From assembly GCF_007676705.1 (NCBI RefSeq), contig NZ_VEBF01000003.1, forward strand, positions 496,001-560,000: 64,000 nucleotides of DNA, written 5' to 3'. The notes under the pieces are model-generated. The model did not search any database. It was not told where the DNA came from and saw only the letters and a list, made by a program, of their open reading frames with translations. The DNA is from Paenibacillus xylanexedens. GTDB taxonomy: Bacteria; Bacillota; Bacilli; Paenibacillales; Paenibacillaceae. Positions 51,207 to 60,434 of the stretch are shown here, one piece after another (positions within the stretch are counted from its first letter, which is position 1; each line of letters opens with the position of its first letter). A program made the position numbers and the translations under genes.

Positions 51207-52562
51207 TTAGAAGTGGATGATACCTGATGTGTGCAGTAGAACCAGCAGAACCAGGATCGGTGCCACGTAACGAAGCATGAACAACCACACCCGGAACCAT
51301 CCGGAACGCAGGCCAGAAGCTTCCGCAGCCGTTTTCCAAAAGTATCCGGCAAAAATCGTTACAAGCAATCCACCAACAGGCAGCAGGATGTTGGACGCTA
51401 CAAAGTCCATCCAGTCGAACACACTCTTCGATCCAATCGTCCATTCAGGCATCAAGCCGAGCGACAATACCGAAGGAAGTCCCACGATGAAAACTGCAAG
51501 TGATATCACCCATACCGCACGATTCCGGCTCCAGGACAGACGTTCCATGAAATATTTCACCGGAACTTCCAGCAAAGATACTGCTGATGTCAATGCAGCA
51601 ATAGCCAGCAAGATGAAGAACAGTCCGCCAAACAAGAAGCCCAGTGGCATCGCCGAGAAAGCCGCCGGAAGTGCAATAAAGATCAATGACGGTCCTTGGT
51701 CTGGTGCAATACCGAACGAGAATGTCGTTGGGAAGATGATCAGACCAGCAATGAATGCATAGAGCAGGTCACCCGCACCGACTGCGATGGTAGCCCCACC
51801 AAGGGACTGATTTTTATCCACATACGAACCATAGGTTACGAGAATACCCATCCCGAGTGACAGGGAGAAGAAGGCATGTCCAAGGGCTACCAGTGCGGAT
51901 TCAGTTGTAAGCTGCGAGAAATCAGGATTCAGGAAGAAGGAAACCCCCGCACCTGCGCCCGGCAACGTAACTGCCCGAACCATCAGGATAATAAGCAGCA
52001 CCAACATCGCAGGAATCAGTACCTTGTTGAACTTCTCGATTCCGTTGGATACTCCTTTAGCAACAATCCAGCCTGTAATCAGAACCGAAACCAGTTGCCA
52101 AACGATCGGCATATAACCGCCTACGAAGGAATTGAATTGTCCCGCATAATCCGGATTGTTAAACAATGTTCCACTGAATGACGTAATTGCATAGTGCAAG
52201 GTCCAGCCTGCAATAATGACATAAAAAGAAAGGATAATAAAAGGCGTCAGTACTTGCAGCAAACCGGCTGCGAGCCAGCCTTTATGACCGCCTGCTTTGA
52301 TAAAAGCAGTTGCAGCACTTCCTCTGCCGCTACGACCAATCGCAAGTTCCGCCAGCAGCACCGGCAGACCGATCAGCAGCAAACAGACGATGAAGAGCAG
52401 GAAAAACGCAGCTCCTCCGTTCTCACCCGTAATGTACGGGAATTTCCACATGTTACCCAGACCAACCGAACTACCAATGGCTGCCAGAATGAATCCGGCA
52501 CGCGAGAAGCGCTCACCTTTGCCAGCGTTGTCTTGATCGAGATTAGGCTTACTAAAATTCAT
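51207..52562 (-). CDS. Sodium-dependent transporter, NSS/SNF family
   Basis: A 451-residue symporter. LeuT-type signatures: FILAAIGSSVGLGNMWKFPY in helix 1 (sodium and substrate site), NGGAAFFLLF and helix 3 region (PFIILSFYVIIAGWTLHYAI), ALGHAFFSLSLGMGILVTYG in helix 6, and 11-12 helices. Members import amino acids or related compounds with sodium; the substrate is not assignable. A candidate promoter and TTCGAA repeats lie upstream. Confidence 0.92.
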   Translation of the reverse strand: MNFSKPNLDQDNAGKGERFSRAGFILAAIGSSVGLGNMWKFPYITGENGGAAFFLLFIVCLLLIGLPVLLAELAIGRSGRGSAATAFIKAGGHKGWLAAGLLQVLTPFIILSFYVIIAGWTLHYAITSFSGTLFNNPDYAGQFNSFVGGYMPIVWQLVSVLITGWIVAKGVSNGIEKFNKVLIPAMLVLLIILMVRAVTLPGAGAGVSFFLNPDFSQLTTESALVALGHAFFSLSLGMGILVTYGSYVDKNQSLGGATIAVGAGDLLYAFIAGLIIFPTTFSFGIAPDQGPSLIFIALPAAFSAMPLGFLFGGLFFILLAIAALTSAVSLLEVPVKYFMERLSWSRNRAVWVISLAVFIVGLPSVLSLGLMPEWTIGSKSVFDWMDFVASNILLPVGGLLVTIFAGYFWKTAAEASGLRSGWFRVWLFMLRYVAPILVLLVLLHTSGIIHF

Positions 52563-52596
52563 CGTATCTACTCCATCACTTTAAAGTTTTCCCGTA

Positions 52597-52648
52597 ATTA
52601 TATACTACTCACCTTGTCAGGTCATTCGAAATTCGAAATTTGTCGAAA
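52597..52648 (-). promoter_or_regulatory. NSS promoter with TTCGAA repeats
   Basis: Minus-strand TATAAT (52602-52597) with ATGACC 17 bases upstream (52625-52620). Overlapping and upstream lie TTCGAA (52625-52630), TTCGAA (52632-52637) and TCGAAA (52643-52648), a possible operator. Confidence 0.5.
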
Positions 52649-52788
52649 TGTTATTTTTTTACATATAAAACACACGGAAATCTTCATCTCATAAATTCCT
52701 TAAACACAGTATGTGATAAAGTCCGTTAGTCCAACCGTATGAAGTTACACAAATCCGTATTCCCAACCGTTCAAAGCCCAATAGAATC

Positions 52789-52841
52789 AAAAAGAGGTGT
52801 CCCCTCAGCCACTTGGATGACTGCGGAGCACCTCTCTTTTT
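52789..52841. terminator. Terminator of greA
   Basis: AAAAAGAGGTG pairs with the C-rich arm CACCTCTCTTTTT across an inner loop; symmetric A and T runs allow action in both directions. Confidence 0.85.
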
Positions 52842-52844
52842 GAA

Positions 52845-53321
52845 TTACACCTTGATTTGAAGCAACTCATATTTGATAACGCCCATCGGAGCATTTACAT
52901 GAATGACGCTGCCCACTTCTTTGCCCATCAATTCTTTGCCCAGCGGGCTCTCGTACGAAATTTTATTATCCGCAACGTCAGCCTCGGCAGGGCCAACCAC
53001 TTTATATTCAATCTTCTCGGCGAACTCAATATCATTAAGCAACACCGTCGATCCAATGCTCACTTTGTTGGAGTCTATATTGTCTGAAGAGATGACTCTT
53101 GCTTTCGTCAGCATCTTCTCCAGAATCAAAATCCGAGTCTCCATAAAGGCCTGATCATCTTTGGCTGAATGATACTCACTATTTTCCTTCAGGTCACCGT
53201 AACTGATCGCGAGTTTCAGACGCTCAGCCAGTTCCTTACGCTTCACCGTCTTCAAATCCCTCAGTTCGTCCTCCAGCTTTTCCAAGCCTTCCTGTGTCAA
53301 AATCACTTCATCATTAGCCAT
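52845..53321 (-). CDS. greA: Transcription elongation factor GreA
   Basis: A 158-residue factor that rescues backtracked RNA polymerase. N-terminal coiled coil (LEKLEDELRDLKTVKRKELA) with acidic tip (YGDLKENSEYHSAKDDQAFM, the Asp and Glu that stimulate RNA cleavage), then the globular domain (YKVVGPAEADV, PLGKELMGKEVGSVIHVNAP). Length is typical. The encoded start is ATG 53321. The 286 bases upstream hold no gene that I can support. Confidence 0.96.
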   Translation of the reverse strand: MANDEVILTQEGLEKLEDELRDLKTVKRKELAERLKLAISYGDLKENSEYHSAKDDQAFMETRILILEKMLTKARVISSDNIDSNKVSIGSTVLLNDIEFAEKIEYKVVGPAEADVADNKISYESPLGKELMGKEVGSVIHVNAPMGVIKYELLQIKV

Positions 53322-53607
53322 TTTTCCATCTCCTAATCCTGCTATCTATCTATATTCTAACCTATATCCACTCCAAAGGGTTAACATACCCCAGAAAAAG
53401 AAATAGCCCATCCATATATTGTATTTTGATTGCATCAAAACATGTTAATCACTTGAGATCATTTTTAAGACTGTACTCATTAATTGTACCGTTACAATCT
53501 GCTTAACTGATTGTGTATATTTCAACCGTTCACTTTTACAATGAACTCAGGGCAGCAGAAGTTTATAATTCGGCCTGCAGCCCACTATATAACATGAGGT
53601 GATCTGG

Positions 53608-54480
53608 ATGAACGTTACACTAAATGCAGCTGAAATACGGGCCTATCTGAAACGGATCGGCATGGATGATATAAAGAAACCCACACTGGAATTCTTATTT
53701 GAACTGCAACGAGCACATGTGCAATATCTATCCTGGCAGACGGTCGATATTTTTGTGGGTCGTCCTGCGGGAATCAGTCTTCAAGAGTCGTTCCAACTTA
53801 TATTGCAGGGGCGCAGTGGATACTGTTTTCATCTAAATGGTGCATTTAGTGTTCTTCTCCGCTCTCTGGGTTACAAGGTTGATTGGCATCGCGGCGGAGT
53901 ACAGCCCCATGGAGAACAACCACGAGTGAACTCGTTCCATCTCGGTCTATCTGTCCTTTTGCCGGATGCTGACCCGACAGTTGAGCGCTGGATTGTGGAT
54001 GTGGGCTTGGGCGGAATGCCCTTCGAACCTCTGCCACTTCGTTATGGAACCTATGGTTCGGCACCATTCACGTATCAATTGATGCCATCACCTGTTGCTG
54101 CGGGCGGGTGGCGACTCGAATATGAACCGAATGGACCAAGCGAGGGTGTGGACTATGCTCCTGAAGCAATCACTAGCCTGAAAGAGTTCATTCCGAAGCA
54201 TGAATTCTACAGTCGAGCGGCCGAATCACCTTGGCATAATGTATTTTTGCTTCGTCAGCGGGACGAGAACTGTAGTCATGAACTACGTGGATGTATGCTC
54301 CGAACACATGATATGGAAGGGATTCGGAAAAAGGAGATTCAGACCTACACAGAGTGGCGTGAAGTGTTAACTGGACTATTCCATGAGCCATTGGTGAATT
54401 ACAGTGAACAGGAATGCCAAGACATGTGGAATCGCGTACAGGCTGCCCATACGGAATGGAAGCAAGCGCAAGAAGCGTGA
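53608..54480 (+). CDS. Arylamine N-acetyltransferase
   Basis: A 290-residue enzyme using acetyl-CoA to acetylate arylamines and hydrazines. The catalytic triad is complete: Cys73 (GRSGYCFHLNGAF), His111 (NSFHLGLSV) and Asp131 (WIVDVGLGGMPF). The N-terminal helical region (LEFLFELQRAHVQYLSWQTV) is as in the family. GAGGTGAT precedes ATG 53608; a GTG at 53599 overlaps this site. In some bacteria the enzyme works in antibiotic synthesis (amide synthases); no such cluster is visible here, though an Sfp-type transferase follows. Confidence 0.9.
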   Translation: MNVTLNAAEIRAYLKRIGMDDIKKPTLEFLFELQRAHVQYLSWQTVDIFVGRPAGISLQESFQLILQGRSGYCFHLNGAFSVLLRSLGYKVDWHRGGVQPHGEQPRVNSFHLGLSVLLPDADPTVERWIVDVGLGGMPFEPLPLRYGTYGSAPFTYQLMPSPVAAGGWRLEYEPNGPSEGVDYAPEAITSLKEFIPKHEFYSRAAESPWHNVFLLRQRDENCSHELRGCMLRTHDMEGIRKKEIQTYTEWREVLTGLFHEPLVNYSEQECQDMWNRVQAAHTEWKQAQEA

Positions 54481-54623
54481 AGATGCAGATGATACCCTGA
54501 AACCTTAACATGAAAAACGGGATAGCCAGCTTAATCGGAGCATCATTAGAGAGATCTATTGAGGAAACGTTCCATATAAAGGAAAGTTATTGATCCACGC
54601 CGAATTATGTCCTCAGGTGATAA

Positions 54624-55310
54624 ATGATGATAACTATTTGTCTGCTCCAAGTTCCAGAAATATTGCCCGAAGCGTACTGGAACCACTTTCTGTCGCAAGT
54701 CTCTGCCGAGCGACGTGCTCAGGCTTCGCGTTTTGTGCGTCAGGCTGACGCGTATCGCTCCGTGCTGGGGGAGATATTGACTCGTGTGACTCTAAGCAAG
54801 TTAACCGGCTTGAGACCTGCTGAGCTTTCTTTTACCCGTAACTCCTATGGCAAACCTTCGCTCAGTCACCATTCCAAATTGCAATTCAATGTCTCCCATT
54901 CTGGTGATTGGATTGCTCTGATCTCTGGCGGTGCAGATGAACTGGGCGTGGATGTGGAGAAAATAGCACCGATTGACATGCAGATTGCAGAGCGTTTCTT
55001 CTCTACATCCGAAAGCCAGTTCCTCGCTGCGAAGCCTACCGAAATGCAGCGGGAGACCTTCTACCGTCTATGGACGCTGAAGGAAAGCTATATCAAGGCA
55101 GTCGGTATGGGGTTGTCCATTCCACTGGATTCCTTCGCCATCCTTCCCAATGAGCGGGAAGATTGGCATTGCAAACAGGCCGGGACATATCTCTTTCTCA
55201 GTCAGCGACTGGATGATGGACATATGCTTGCGGCATGTTCGGCTGGGGGAGAGCTGCCGAGCGAGCCGGAAATTATAACCTTGGAGGATCTGTATACAGA
55301 GTTAGTATAG
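54624..55310 (+). CDS. 4'-phosphopantetheinyl transferase, Sfp type
   Basis: A 228-residue enzyme that loads phosphopantetheine onto carrier proteins of peptide or polyketide synthases or fatty-acid synthase. Motifs: FNVSHSGDWIAL (about 92-103), LGVDVEKI (Asp and Glu for magnesium) and RLWTLKESYIKAVGMGL. The two-domain length is right for Sfp, not for AcpS. No synthase gene is in the window, so it probably serves partners elsewhere. ATG 54624, preceded by AGGTGA. Confidence 0.92.
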   Translation: MMITICLLQVPEILPEAYWNHFLSQVSAERRAQASRFVRQADAYRSVLGEILTRVTLSKLTGLRPAELSFTRNSYGKPSLSHHSKLQFNVSHSGDWIALISGGADELGVDVEKIAPIDMQIAERFFSTSESQFLAAKPTEMQRETFYRLWTLKESYIKAVGMGLSIPLDSFAILPNEREDWHCKQAGTYLFLSQRLDDGHMLAACSAGGELPSEPEIITLEDLYTELV

Positions 55311-55392
55311 AGTGGTGCAGGGCCTCAACGAGTTGGAATCAGTTGAGTTTTGTAAGAGGCTTCCATTAAGAAAACACTTGCTAATGTTAATC

Positions 55393-55431
55393 AAAAAAGC
55401 TAACGACGTGAGTATCACGCGTTAGCTTTTT
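55393..55431. terminator. Bidirectional terminator between sfp-like and BI-1 genes
   Basis: AAAAAGCTAACG pairs with CGTTAGCTTTTT around GTG/CAC and a short loop. Confidence 0.92.
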
Positions 55432-55479
55432 AGCTTTAAATTCACAATCCGTTTTACGTCTCTGACGTATTGAATAGGA

Positions 55480-56226
55480 CTAATTCCGACTCCGCAATTT
55501 GCCAAGCAGACGGATGATCTCAATGTACAGCCATACAAGCGTTACCATCAAGCCAAATGCGCCGTACCACTCCATGTATTTGGGCGCACCACGTTCAGCG
55601 CCACCTTCGATGAAGTCAAAGTCAAGGACCAGATTGAGGGCAGCCACAATGACGATAACCACTGAAATACCAATGCCGATCAAGCTGTTATCATGCAGAT
55701 AAGGAATCGTAATTCCGAAGAAACCCAGTACAAAGCTCAGCAGATACATGATCATGATGCCGCCGGTTGCAGCCACTACACCCAGCTTGAAGTTCTCCGT
55801 AGCTTTGATCAGTCTGGTTTTGTACGCCATCAGCAGAGCGATGAATACAGCCATGGTCAACAAGGCCGCCTGCAAGGTAATTCCGTTATACAGGGACTCA
55901 TAGGTTGCGGAGAGTGCTCCCAGGAACAGGCCTTCTGCCACGGCATAGACAGGTACGAGATAAGGTGCCGCTACTGGTTTGAACGAAATCACAAGCGCCA
56001 GAATGAAACCGACGATTAATCCACCATAAGCCAGCGGCATCACTTGTTGTCCGTTAAAGAACATCATCCATGTCGCAAACGCACTGCCCAGCAGGATCAC
56101 AAGCGTAATAAACGCTTTGTTCACCGTACCATTGATCGTCATGTAATTCTGATACCGATCTTCTCCATACCCTTTGTTTTCAAACGTGCTGTCTTTGAGT
56201 GTAGGGTTACCGCTACGACCGATCAA
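55480..56226 (-). CDS. Bax inhibitor-1/YccA family membrane protein
   Basis: A 248-residue protein with seven hydrophobic helices and the pH-sensing acidic residue region of the BI-1 family (LDFDFIEGGAE). Features: MTINGTVNKAFITLVILLGS, YLVPVYAVAEGLFLGALS, AATGGIMIMYLLSFVLGFFG. Bacterial members are calcium-leak channels or FtsH-linked proteins. AGAGG points to TTG 56226 (8-base spacing), giving LIGRSGNPTLKDSTF as the N-terminus; GTG 56229 is an alternative. It is convergent with the Sfp-type gene. Confidence 0.88.
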   Translation of the reverse strand: MIGRSGNPTLKDSTFENKGYGEDRYQNYMTINGTVNKAFITLVILLGSAFATWMMFFNGQQVMPLAYGGLIVGFILALVISFKPVAAPYLVPVYAVAEGLFLGALSATYESLYNGITLQAALLTMAVFIALLMAYKTRLIKATENFKLGVVAATGGIMIMYLLSFVLGFFGITIPYLHDNSLIGIGISVVIVIVAALNLVLDFDFIEGGAERGAPKYMEWYGAFGLMVTLVWLYIEIIRLLGKLRSRN

Positions 56227-56440
56227 CACAATCACCTCTTCATATGTATTTGGTATATCTGTGATTCTACGTTCTGTGATGCTAAGCTGATACTCTGGTG
56301 TTTCTACATTTTGATTTCTACAGACTACTCCCTGGCGTTCGTCTTCAAAAAATGGTGCCAAGCGAAACGGGATGCAATCCTGCGATCACATCCTTCTCCA
56401 TTGGCATAACACTTAGGACATATGTCCCAGATGAAGTTTC

Positions 56441-56797
56441 TTATTTGTACAAGACTTTATCTACATTGTATTTCGCACGCATCGTGTTAATGATATAGGT
56501 CTCGTAGATTTCACGATCTACCGGATCTTCAACCAGGCATACTTCAATCTTCGTTACTTCCTCGCGGTGATTCTTGATTGGTGATACGGTGTCTTCAAAA
56601 TGCTTTTTGATGCGGGGTCTTAGTTTTCGTGCTTTCCCGACAAACAACAACTCTCCAGCGGCATTGTAAAACATGAAAATCCCGCCTAGTTCCCGGGTAA
56701 TCAGGTGAAAATCAGTAAATCCATAAATGTGACTAAGCTGTGGATCAGCCTGCTTCGTGATGGTTACATCCGGTGTTGGCACGGTAATATTAATCAA
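56441..56797 (-). CDS. GIY-YIG nuclease-like protein
   Basis: A small protein of about 118 residues with a single GIY-YIG domain: GGIFMFYNAAGELLFVGKAR (GIF and FVG take the place of GIY-YIG), KLRPRIKKHFEDTV and EIYETYIINTMRAKYNVDKV. This is like the UvrC N-terminal domain, without the rest of UvrC. TTG 56797 is the favoured start (near AAGTGAG), but a longer frame exists to 56839. It is probably a nuclease or an inactive relative, since it lacks the first Tyr. Confidence 0.78.
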   Translation of the reverse strand: MINITVPTPDVTITKQADPQLSHIYGFTDFHLITRELGGIFMFYNAAGELLFVGKARKLRPRIKKHFEDTVSPIKNHREEVTKIEVCLVEDPVDREIYETYIINTMRAKYNVDKVLYK

Positions 56798-56921
56798 TAG
56801 GCTCACTTCCTCATTATCTATAGGTTTAGATCTTATCACATATTATAAAGGGACACCATTTCATTCTATTAGAAGTACAATTCACGCAATTTTCGCTATT
56901 ACGACAAATATTTCAAAAAAA

Positions 56922-57367
56922 AGGTTAACTTCCCTGATTCAAAGTGGTACTATAGGGGTATGAGGAAGAAATTGGGCACTGAGACATACGTCTTTATATC
57001 TACCTCCGTCTATTGTACCCTATGATTGAATATCTTTTTCATGCTGAATTCTGTTACGTGATCACGACAAGAGTACAGTTAGCAAGAACCTTAGCTTATA
57101 GATTGTGGATTCACCCTCTATTCGACCCTTGCAGCAAGCAAACGTAGAAAGACCTAGATTCATGATTTCACTGTAGATTTTAAGTATCACCTAGAAAGCC
57201 TGCAATTATAGCCGTACAGAAGTTAAATAGACACATGTAGAAGGTCAGATAGCTATCGATCCTAGAGAGACTAGTCATGCAATGCAACTGTAGAAATTAT
57301 AGCAGCAGTACTATAGAAATGGATCAAGTTTCACCACCCGGCCCCGGCATATTGCCTGGGCTTTTTT
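56922..57367 (+). promoter_or_regulatory. Long ddlR leader with repeated TAGA elements and terminator
   Basis: The 674 bases from 56798 to 57471 hold no gene. A weak promoter (TTAACT, N17, TACTAT; 56922-56950) would start a leader of about 500 bases. Ten TAGA occur on the plus strand at 57099, 57145, 57155, 57174, 57192, 57228, 57238, 57263, 57291 and 57314. A terminator at 57341-57367 (GCCC-GGC/GCC-GGGC, T6) follows, then TATAAT at 57435-57440 with no good -35. Confidence 0.45.
57341..57367 (+). terminator. Terminator upstream of ddlR
   Basis: GCCC-C-GGC (57341-57348) pairs with GCC-T-GGGC (57354-57361), five-base loop, then six T. It may be an attenuator or an insulator before a nearer promoter. 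Confidence 0.78.
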
Positions 57368-57471
57368 GCGTTTACGCGAACAACCAACCACTCCCGCAGG
57401 GAAACAGAGGTATCGTGGTTCTTTCTGCTGGGTTTATAATATGGCAAGATACCAGTAGAGGGAGTGATGGG

Positions 57472-58923
57472 ATGTATTCCGATCTGCAACTGACGGAGGA
57501 CCGCCCTGTATATATACAAGTCAAAGATTATATGAAGCGATTAATGCTCAAAGGTGGCCTGCAAGCCAAACAAAAGCTGCCCTCGACCCGTGAACTTAGT
57601 ACACTCATGAAGGTTAGTCGCAGCACGGTCCTGCTCGCATACGCCGAGCTTGAGGATGAGGGACTGATCTATGCAGTCAAAGGCAAGGGCAATTACGTCA
57701 GCGCCTCCATCGAAACACCTGAGGCTACAGCAAGCTGGGAACTGGACTGGACGACGGAGGTAAGTGAGTATGCGATCCAGGCAGAGCAGTACGATCTGAT
57801 GAAGCATGGCTCCGGAGCAGAGCGCGGCGAGATCTCGTTCACCAGCATAGCACCGGACGAGAAGCTGTTCGATCTGCACAACGTGAAACGGGCTTTTCTG
57901 GATCGCATGTCACTTGAAGGCGAAGTACTGCTGAATTACGGATATGCGCAAGGATACAGACCACTGATGAACTATTTACTTCGATATATGGAGAACAAAG
58001 GTGTCGACCTCCGTGGCAAGGACATCCTGATCACCAACGGATTCACGGAAGGCTTCGATCTCGTTCTTGGGGCGTTACGCAAAAAAAGCGGCAAAGCGCT
58101 CTGTGAGAATCCAACGCACCACACGGCGATCAAGAATCTAAAGCTGCACCAGTTCCACCTGACCGGTGTGAACATGGAGCCGGATGGCCTGGACTTGAAG
58201 CAACTGGAACATGAGCTTGAGGCAAGTCCTTATGATCTGGCCTATCTTGTGCCCTCCTATCACAATCCAACCGGGATTGTGACGTCCCCTGCGAAACGGG
58301 CGGAAATTATCCGGTTGATGAATCAGTACCAGGTTCCGATCATTGAGGACGGGTTCAATGAAGAATTGCGCTATTCCGGTTCCCACGTATCTCCCCTGAT
58401 CGCCAGCATGGGCAGAGGGAACGGACTGGTGTATCTGGGCAGCTTCTCCAAAGTGCTGTTCCCAGGACTACGAGTTGGTTGGGTTATCGCGGATGCGGCG
58501 CTGATCGATTATCTGGAGAGTATGAAACGGGCACGCAGCATCCACACATCAACGCTGGATCAATCGCTACTGTATCAATATCTGAGCAACGGTAATTTCG
58601 AGAAATATCTGAAGCGGGCTCGTACGGAGTATAAGCGCAAATATGAACTGGTTGTGCGCTGCCTGAAGCAGCATCTGCCGATGTGCCGGATCTCCGGTGA
58701 GGGCGGCCTGCACCTGTTCGTGCAGTTCCCGTCCGAATACAGGACTCGTGAACTGCTCGCGGCTTGTAAGGTGAAGGGTGTAACGTTCACACCTGGAGAT
58801 ACTTTTTACCTGGAATCCGGTCAGGGTGTAAACACGATGCGTCTGGGTTTCTCCAGAGTCAGCGATGAGCATATACGCAAGGGCATTCGGATCATTGGCG
58901 AGACAGCAGCTCAAATGAGATAA
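57472..58923 (+). CDS. ddlR: MocR/GabR-type regulator of D-Ala-D-Ala ligase (DdlR-like)
   Basis: A 483-residue fusion of a GntR-type winged helix and an aminotransferase-like domain. Residues 1-75: DRPVYIQVKDYMKRLMLKGG, LPSTRELSTLMKVSRSTVLL, AYAELEDEGLIYAVKGKGNY. Residues 115-480: fold type I with VPSYHNPTG, an Asp in IIEDGFNEELRYSG, the PLP-binding Lys in YLGSFSKVLFPGLRVGW and the Arg in NTMRLGFS. It regulates, not transaminates. Downstream is ddl, as in Brevibacillus where DdlR controls ddl; D-alanine or D-Ala-D-Ala is the likely effector. ATG 57472 is 7 bases after AGAGGGAG. Much longer upstream frame is not translated in my view. Confidence 0.88.
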   Translation: MYSDLQLTEDRPVYIQVKDYMKRLMLKGGLQAKQKLPSTRELSTLMKVSRSTVLLAYAELEDEGLIYAVKGKGNYVSASIETPEATASWELDWTTEVSEYAIQAEQYDLMKHGSGAERGEISFTSIAPDEKLFDLHNVKRAFLDRMSLEGEVLLNYGYAQGYRPLMNYLLRYMENKGVDLRGKDILITNGFTEGFDLVLGALRKKSGKALCENPTHHTAIKNLKLHQFHLTGVNMEPDGLDLKQLEHELEASPYDLAYLVPSYHNPTGIVTSPAKRAEIIRLMNQYQVPIIEDGFNEELRYSGSHVSPLIASMGRGNGLVYLGSFSKVLFPGLRVGWVIADAALIDYLESMKRARSIHTSTLDQSLLYQYLSNGNFEKYLKRARTEYKRKYELVVRCLKQHLPMCRISGEGGLHLFVQFPSEYRTRELLAACKVKGVTFTPGDTFYLESGQGVNTMRLGFSRVSDEHIRKGIRIIGETAAQMR

Positions 58924-58935
58924 GGAGGATTTCAC

Positions 58936-59856
58936 ATGAAAGTTGGCGTGATTATGGGCGGTACATCTTCAGAGCGGGATATTTCCCTGCTCACCGGACA
59001 GGAGATGATCAACCATCTGGATAAAAGTAGATACGAGGTTGTGCCCATTGAGCTGAACACCAAGCGGGATCTAATCGACAAGTCAGCGGATATCGATGTG
59101 GCACTGCTTGCCCTGCATGGCAAATACGGCGAAGACGGTACGGTTCAAGGCACACTGGAATCCCTGGGTATTCCCTACACAGGTTGTGGCGTGCTGGCGA
59201 GCAGTGTATGCATGGATAAAGACATGTCCAAACAGCTCATGCAGCATGCAGGTGTGCTTACCGGAGAGTGGCTACGAGTGAGTCATATCGAGGAACTGTC
59301 CTCAATTGCTGTTCAACAATTAACGTACCCTGTGGTGGTAAAACCCAATTCAGGCGGTTCCAGCATCGGTACCCAAGTAGTGAAGGAGGCTGCCGTCCTG
59401 CCCGGTGCTGTGGAGGCTGCCCTCGCCTGGGATGATACGGTCATGATTGAACAGTATATCGAAGGTGAGGAGATCACCTGTGCCATTCTGGATGGAAAAA
59501 TGCTGCCGGTGATCTCCATTCGTTCGAACGCCGAGTTTTTCGATTATTCTTCCAAATATGATGACCACGGAGCCGATGAGCAGGTTGTGCAATTGCCTGT
59601 GGATCTTCACCATCGTGTGGAAGCCGCGGCACTTGCCTGCTATCAGGTGCTGAAATGCAGCGTCTACGCGCGCGTGGATATGATGATTCGCGAAGGCTTG
59701 CCTTATGTGCTTGAAGTAAACACGCTGCCGGGTCTTACCCGTAACAGTCTGCTGCCCAAAAGTGCAGCCGCTGCAGGCATTTCTTTTGCAGAGCTGCTGG
59801 ATACCATTATTGAACTTTCATTGAAAGAAAGACCCAAGGAGGAGATACGATTATGA
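58936..59856 (+). CDS. ddl: D-alanine--D-alanine ligase
   Basis: A 306-residue ATP-grasp enzyme that joins two D-Ala for peptidoglycan precursors. Motifs: KVGVIMGGTSSERDISLLTG, ALHGKYGEDGTVQGTLESLG, YPVVVKPNSGGSSIGTQVV, IEQYIEGEEITCAIL and YARVDMMIREGLPYVLEVNT with LPGLTRNSLLPKSAAAAG (omega loop and metal ligands). Length matches the family. 12 bases downstream of ddlR, so likely one operon and under its control. A full set of cell-wall genes is not nearby. Confidence 0.94.
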   Translation: MKVGVIMGGTSSERDISLLTGQEMINHLDKSRYEVVPIELNTKRDLIDKSADIDVALLALHGKYGEDGTVQGTLESLGIPYTGCGVLASSVCMDKDMSKQLMQHAGVLTGEWLRVSHIEELSSIAVQQLTYPVVVKPNSGGSSIGTQVVKEAAVLPGAVEAALAWDDTVMIEQYIEGEEITCAILDGKMLPVISIRSNAEFFDYSSKYDDHGADEQVVQLPVDLHHRVEAAALACYQVLKCSVYARVDMMIREGLPYVLEVNTLPGLTRNSLLPKSAAAAGISFAELLDTIIELSLKERPKEEIRL

Positions 59857-60311
59857 GTCTGGATGTAACCATTAGACATAGTTCTACTACGGATCTGCAA
59901 GATATGGTCATTCTGATGGACCAACTCGGTTATCCAACCACTTACGCCGAGATGGAGGAGCGCTATACCCACATTGCTGCAGACGCTAACTTCACCACAC
60001 TGGTTGCTGAAGCACGCGGACGTGTAGTTGGACTGATCGGATTACAGACGTCTTATCTGTATGAAAAGAACGGAAGACACTGCCGTATCTTGGCATTGGT
60101 TGTACACGACCAGTTCAGAGGCTCAGGCATCGGCCGTCAACTCATTCTGGAAGCCGAACAATGGGCAGCCACACATAACGTGGATTCCCTGTCTCTGAAC
60201 AGTGCCAATAGCCCGGAACGTGAAGCTGCACATCAATTCTATCGTCAGATGGGATTCACAGCCGGGAGTACCGGATTCAGCAAAAAGCCGCAGATGCTAC
60301 AACACACTTAA
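59853..60311 (+). CDS. GNAT N-acetyltransferase, third gene of ddl operon
   Basis: A 152-residue acetyltransferase overlapping the ddl stop by four bases (ATGA). Motif A: ILALVVHDQFRGSGIGRQLI (about 81-100), EAAHQFYRQMGFTAGST near 130. The N-terminal part (HSSTTDLQDMVILMDQLGYP) is typical of the GNAT fold. Tight coupling to ddl suggests a role in cell wall, D-amino acids or antibiotic defence; the acceptor is not known. Confidence 0.88.
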   Translation: MSLDVTIRHSSTTDLQDMVILMDQLGYPTTYAEMEERYTHIAADANFTTLVAEARGRVVGLIGLQTSYLYEKNGRHCRILALVVHDQFRGSGIGRQLILEAEQWAATHNVDSLSLNSANSPEREAAHQFYRQMGFTAGSTGFSKKPQMLQHT

Positions 60312-60346
60312 CCTGCGGCAGATACGCTATCCCAAATTTCACATCA

Positions 60347-60390
60347 AAAAGAACGCCTCACTCCGCACATTGGCGGAAACGGGCGTTCTT
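60347..60390. terminator. Bidirectional terminator between GNAT and SDR genes
   Basis: AAGAACGCC pairs with GGGCGTTCTT, inner CCGC/GCGG stem, A5 before and TT after. Confidence 0.75.
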
Positions 60391-60434
60391 CGGTATATGT
60401 CTATTACGCATGAATACGCGGTTTAGTTATGGGA

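Noticed and set aside
56840..57471. T-box or other known riboswitch before ddlR
   Set aside because: No T-box core or specifier arrangement found; only TAGA elements and a terminator.
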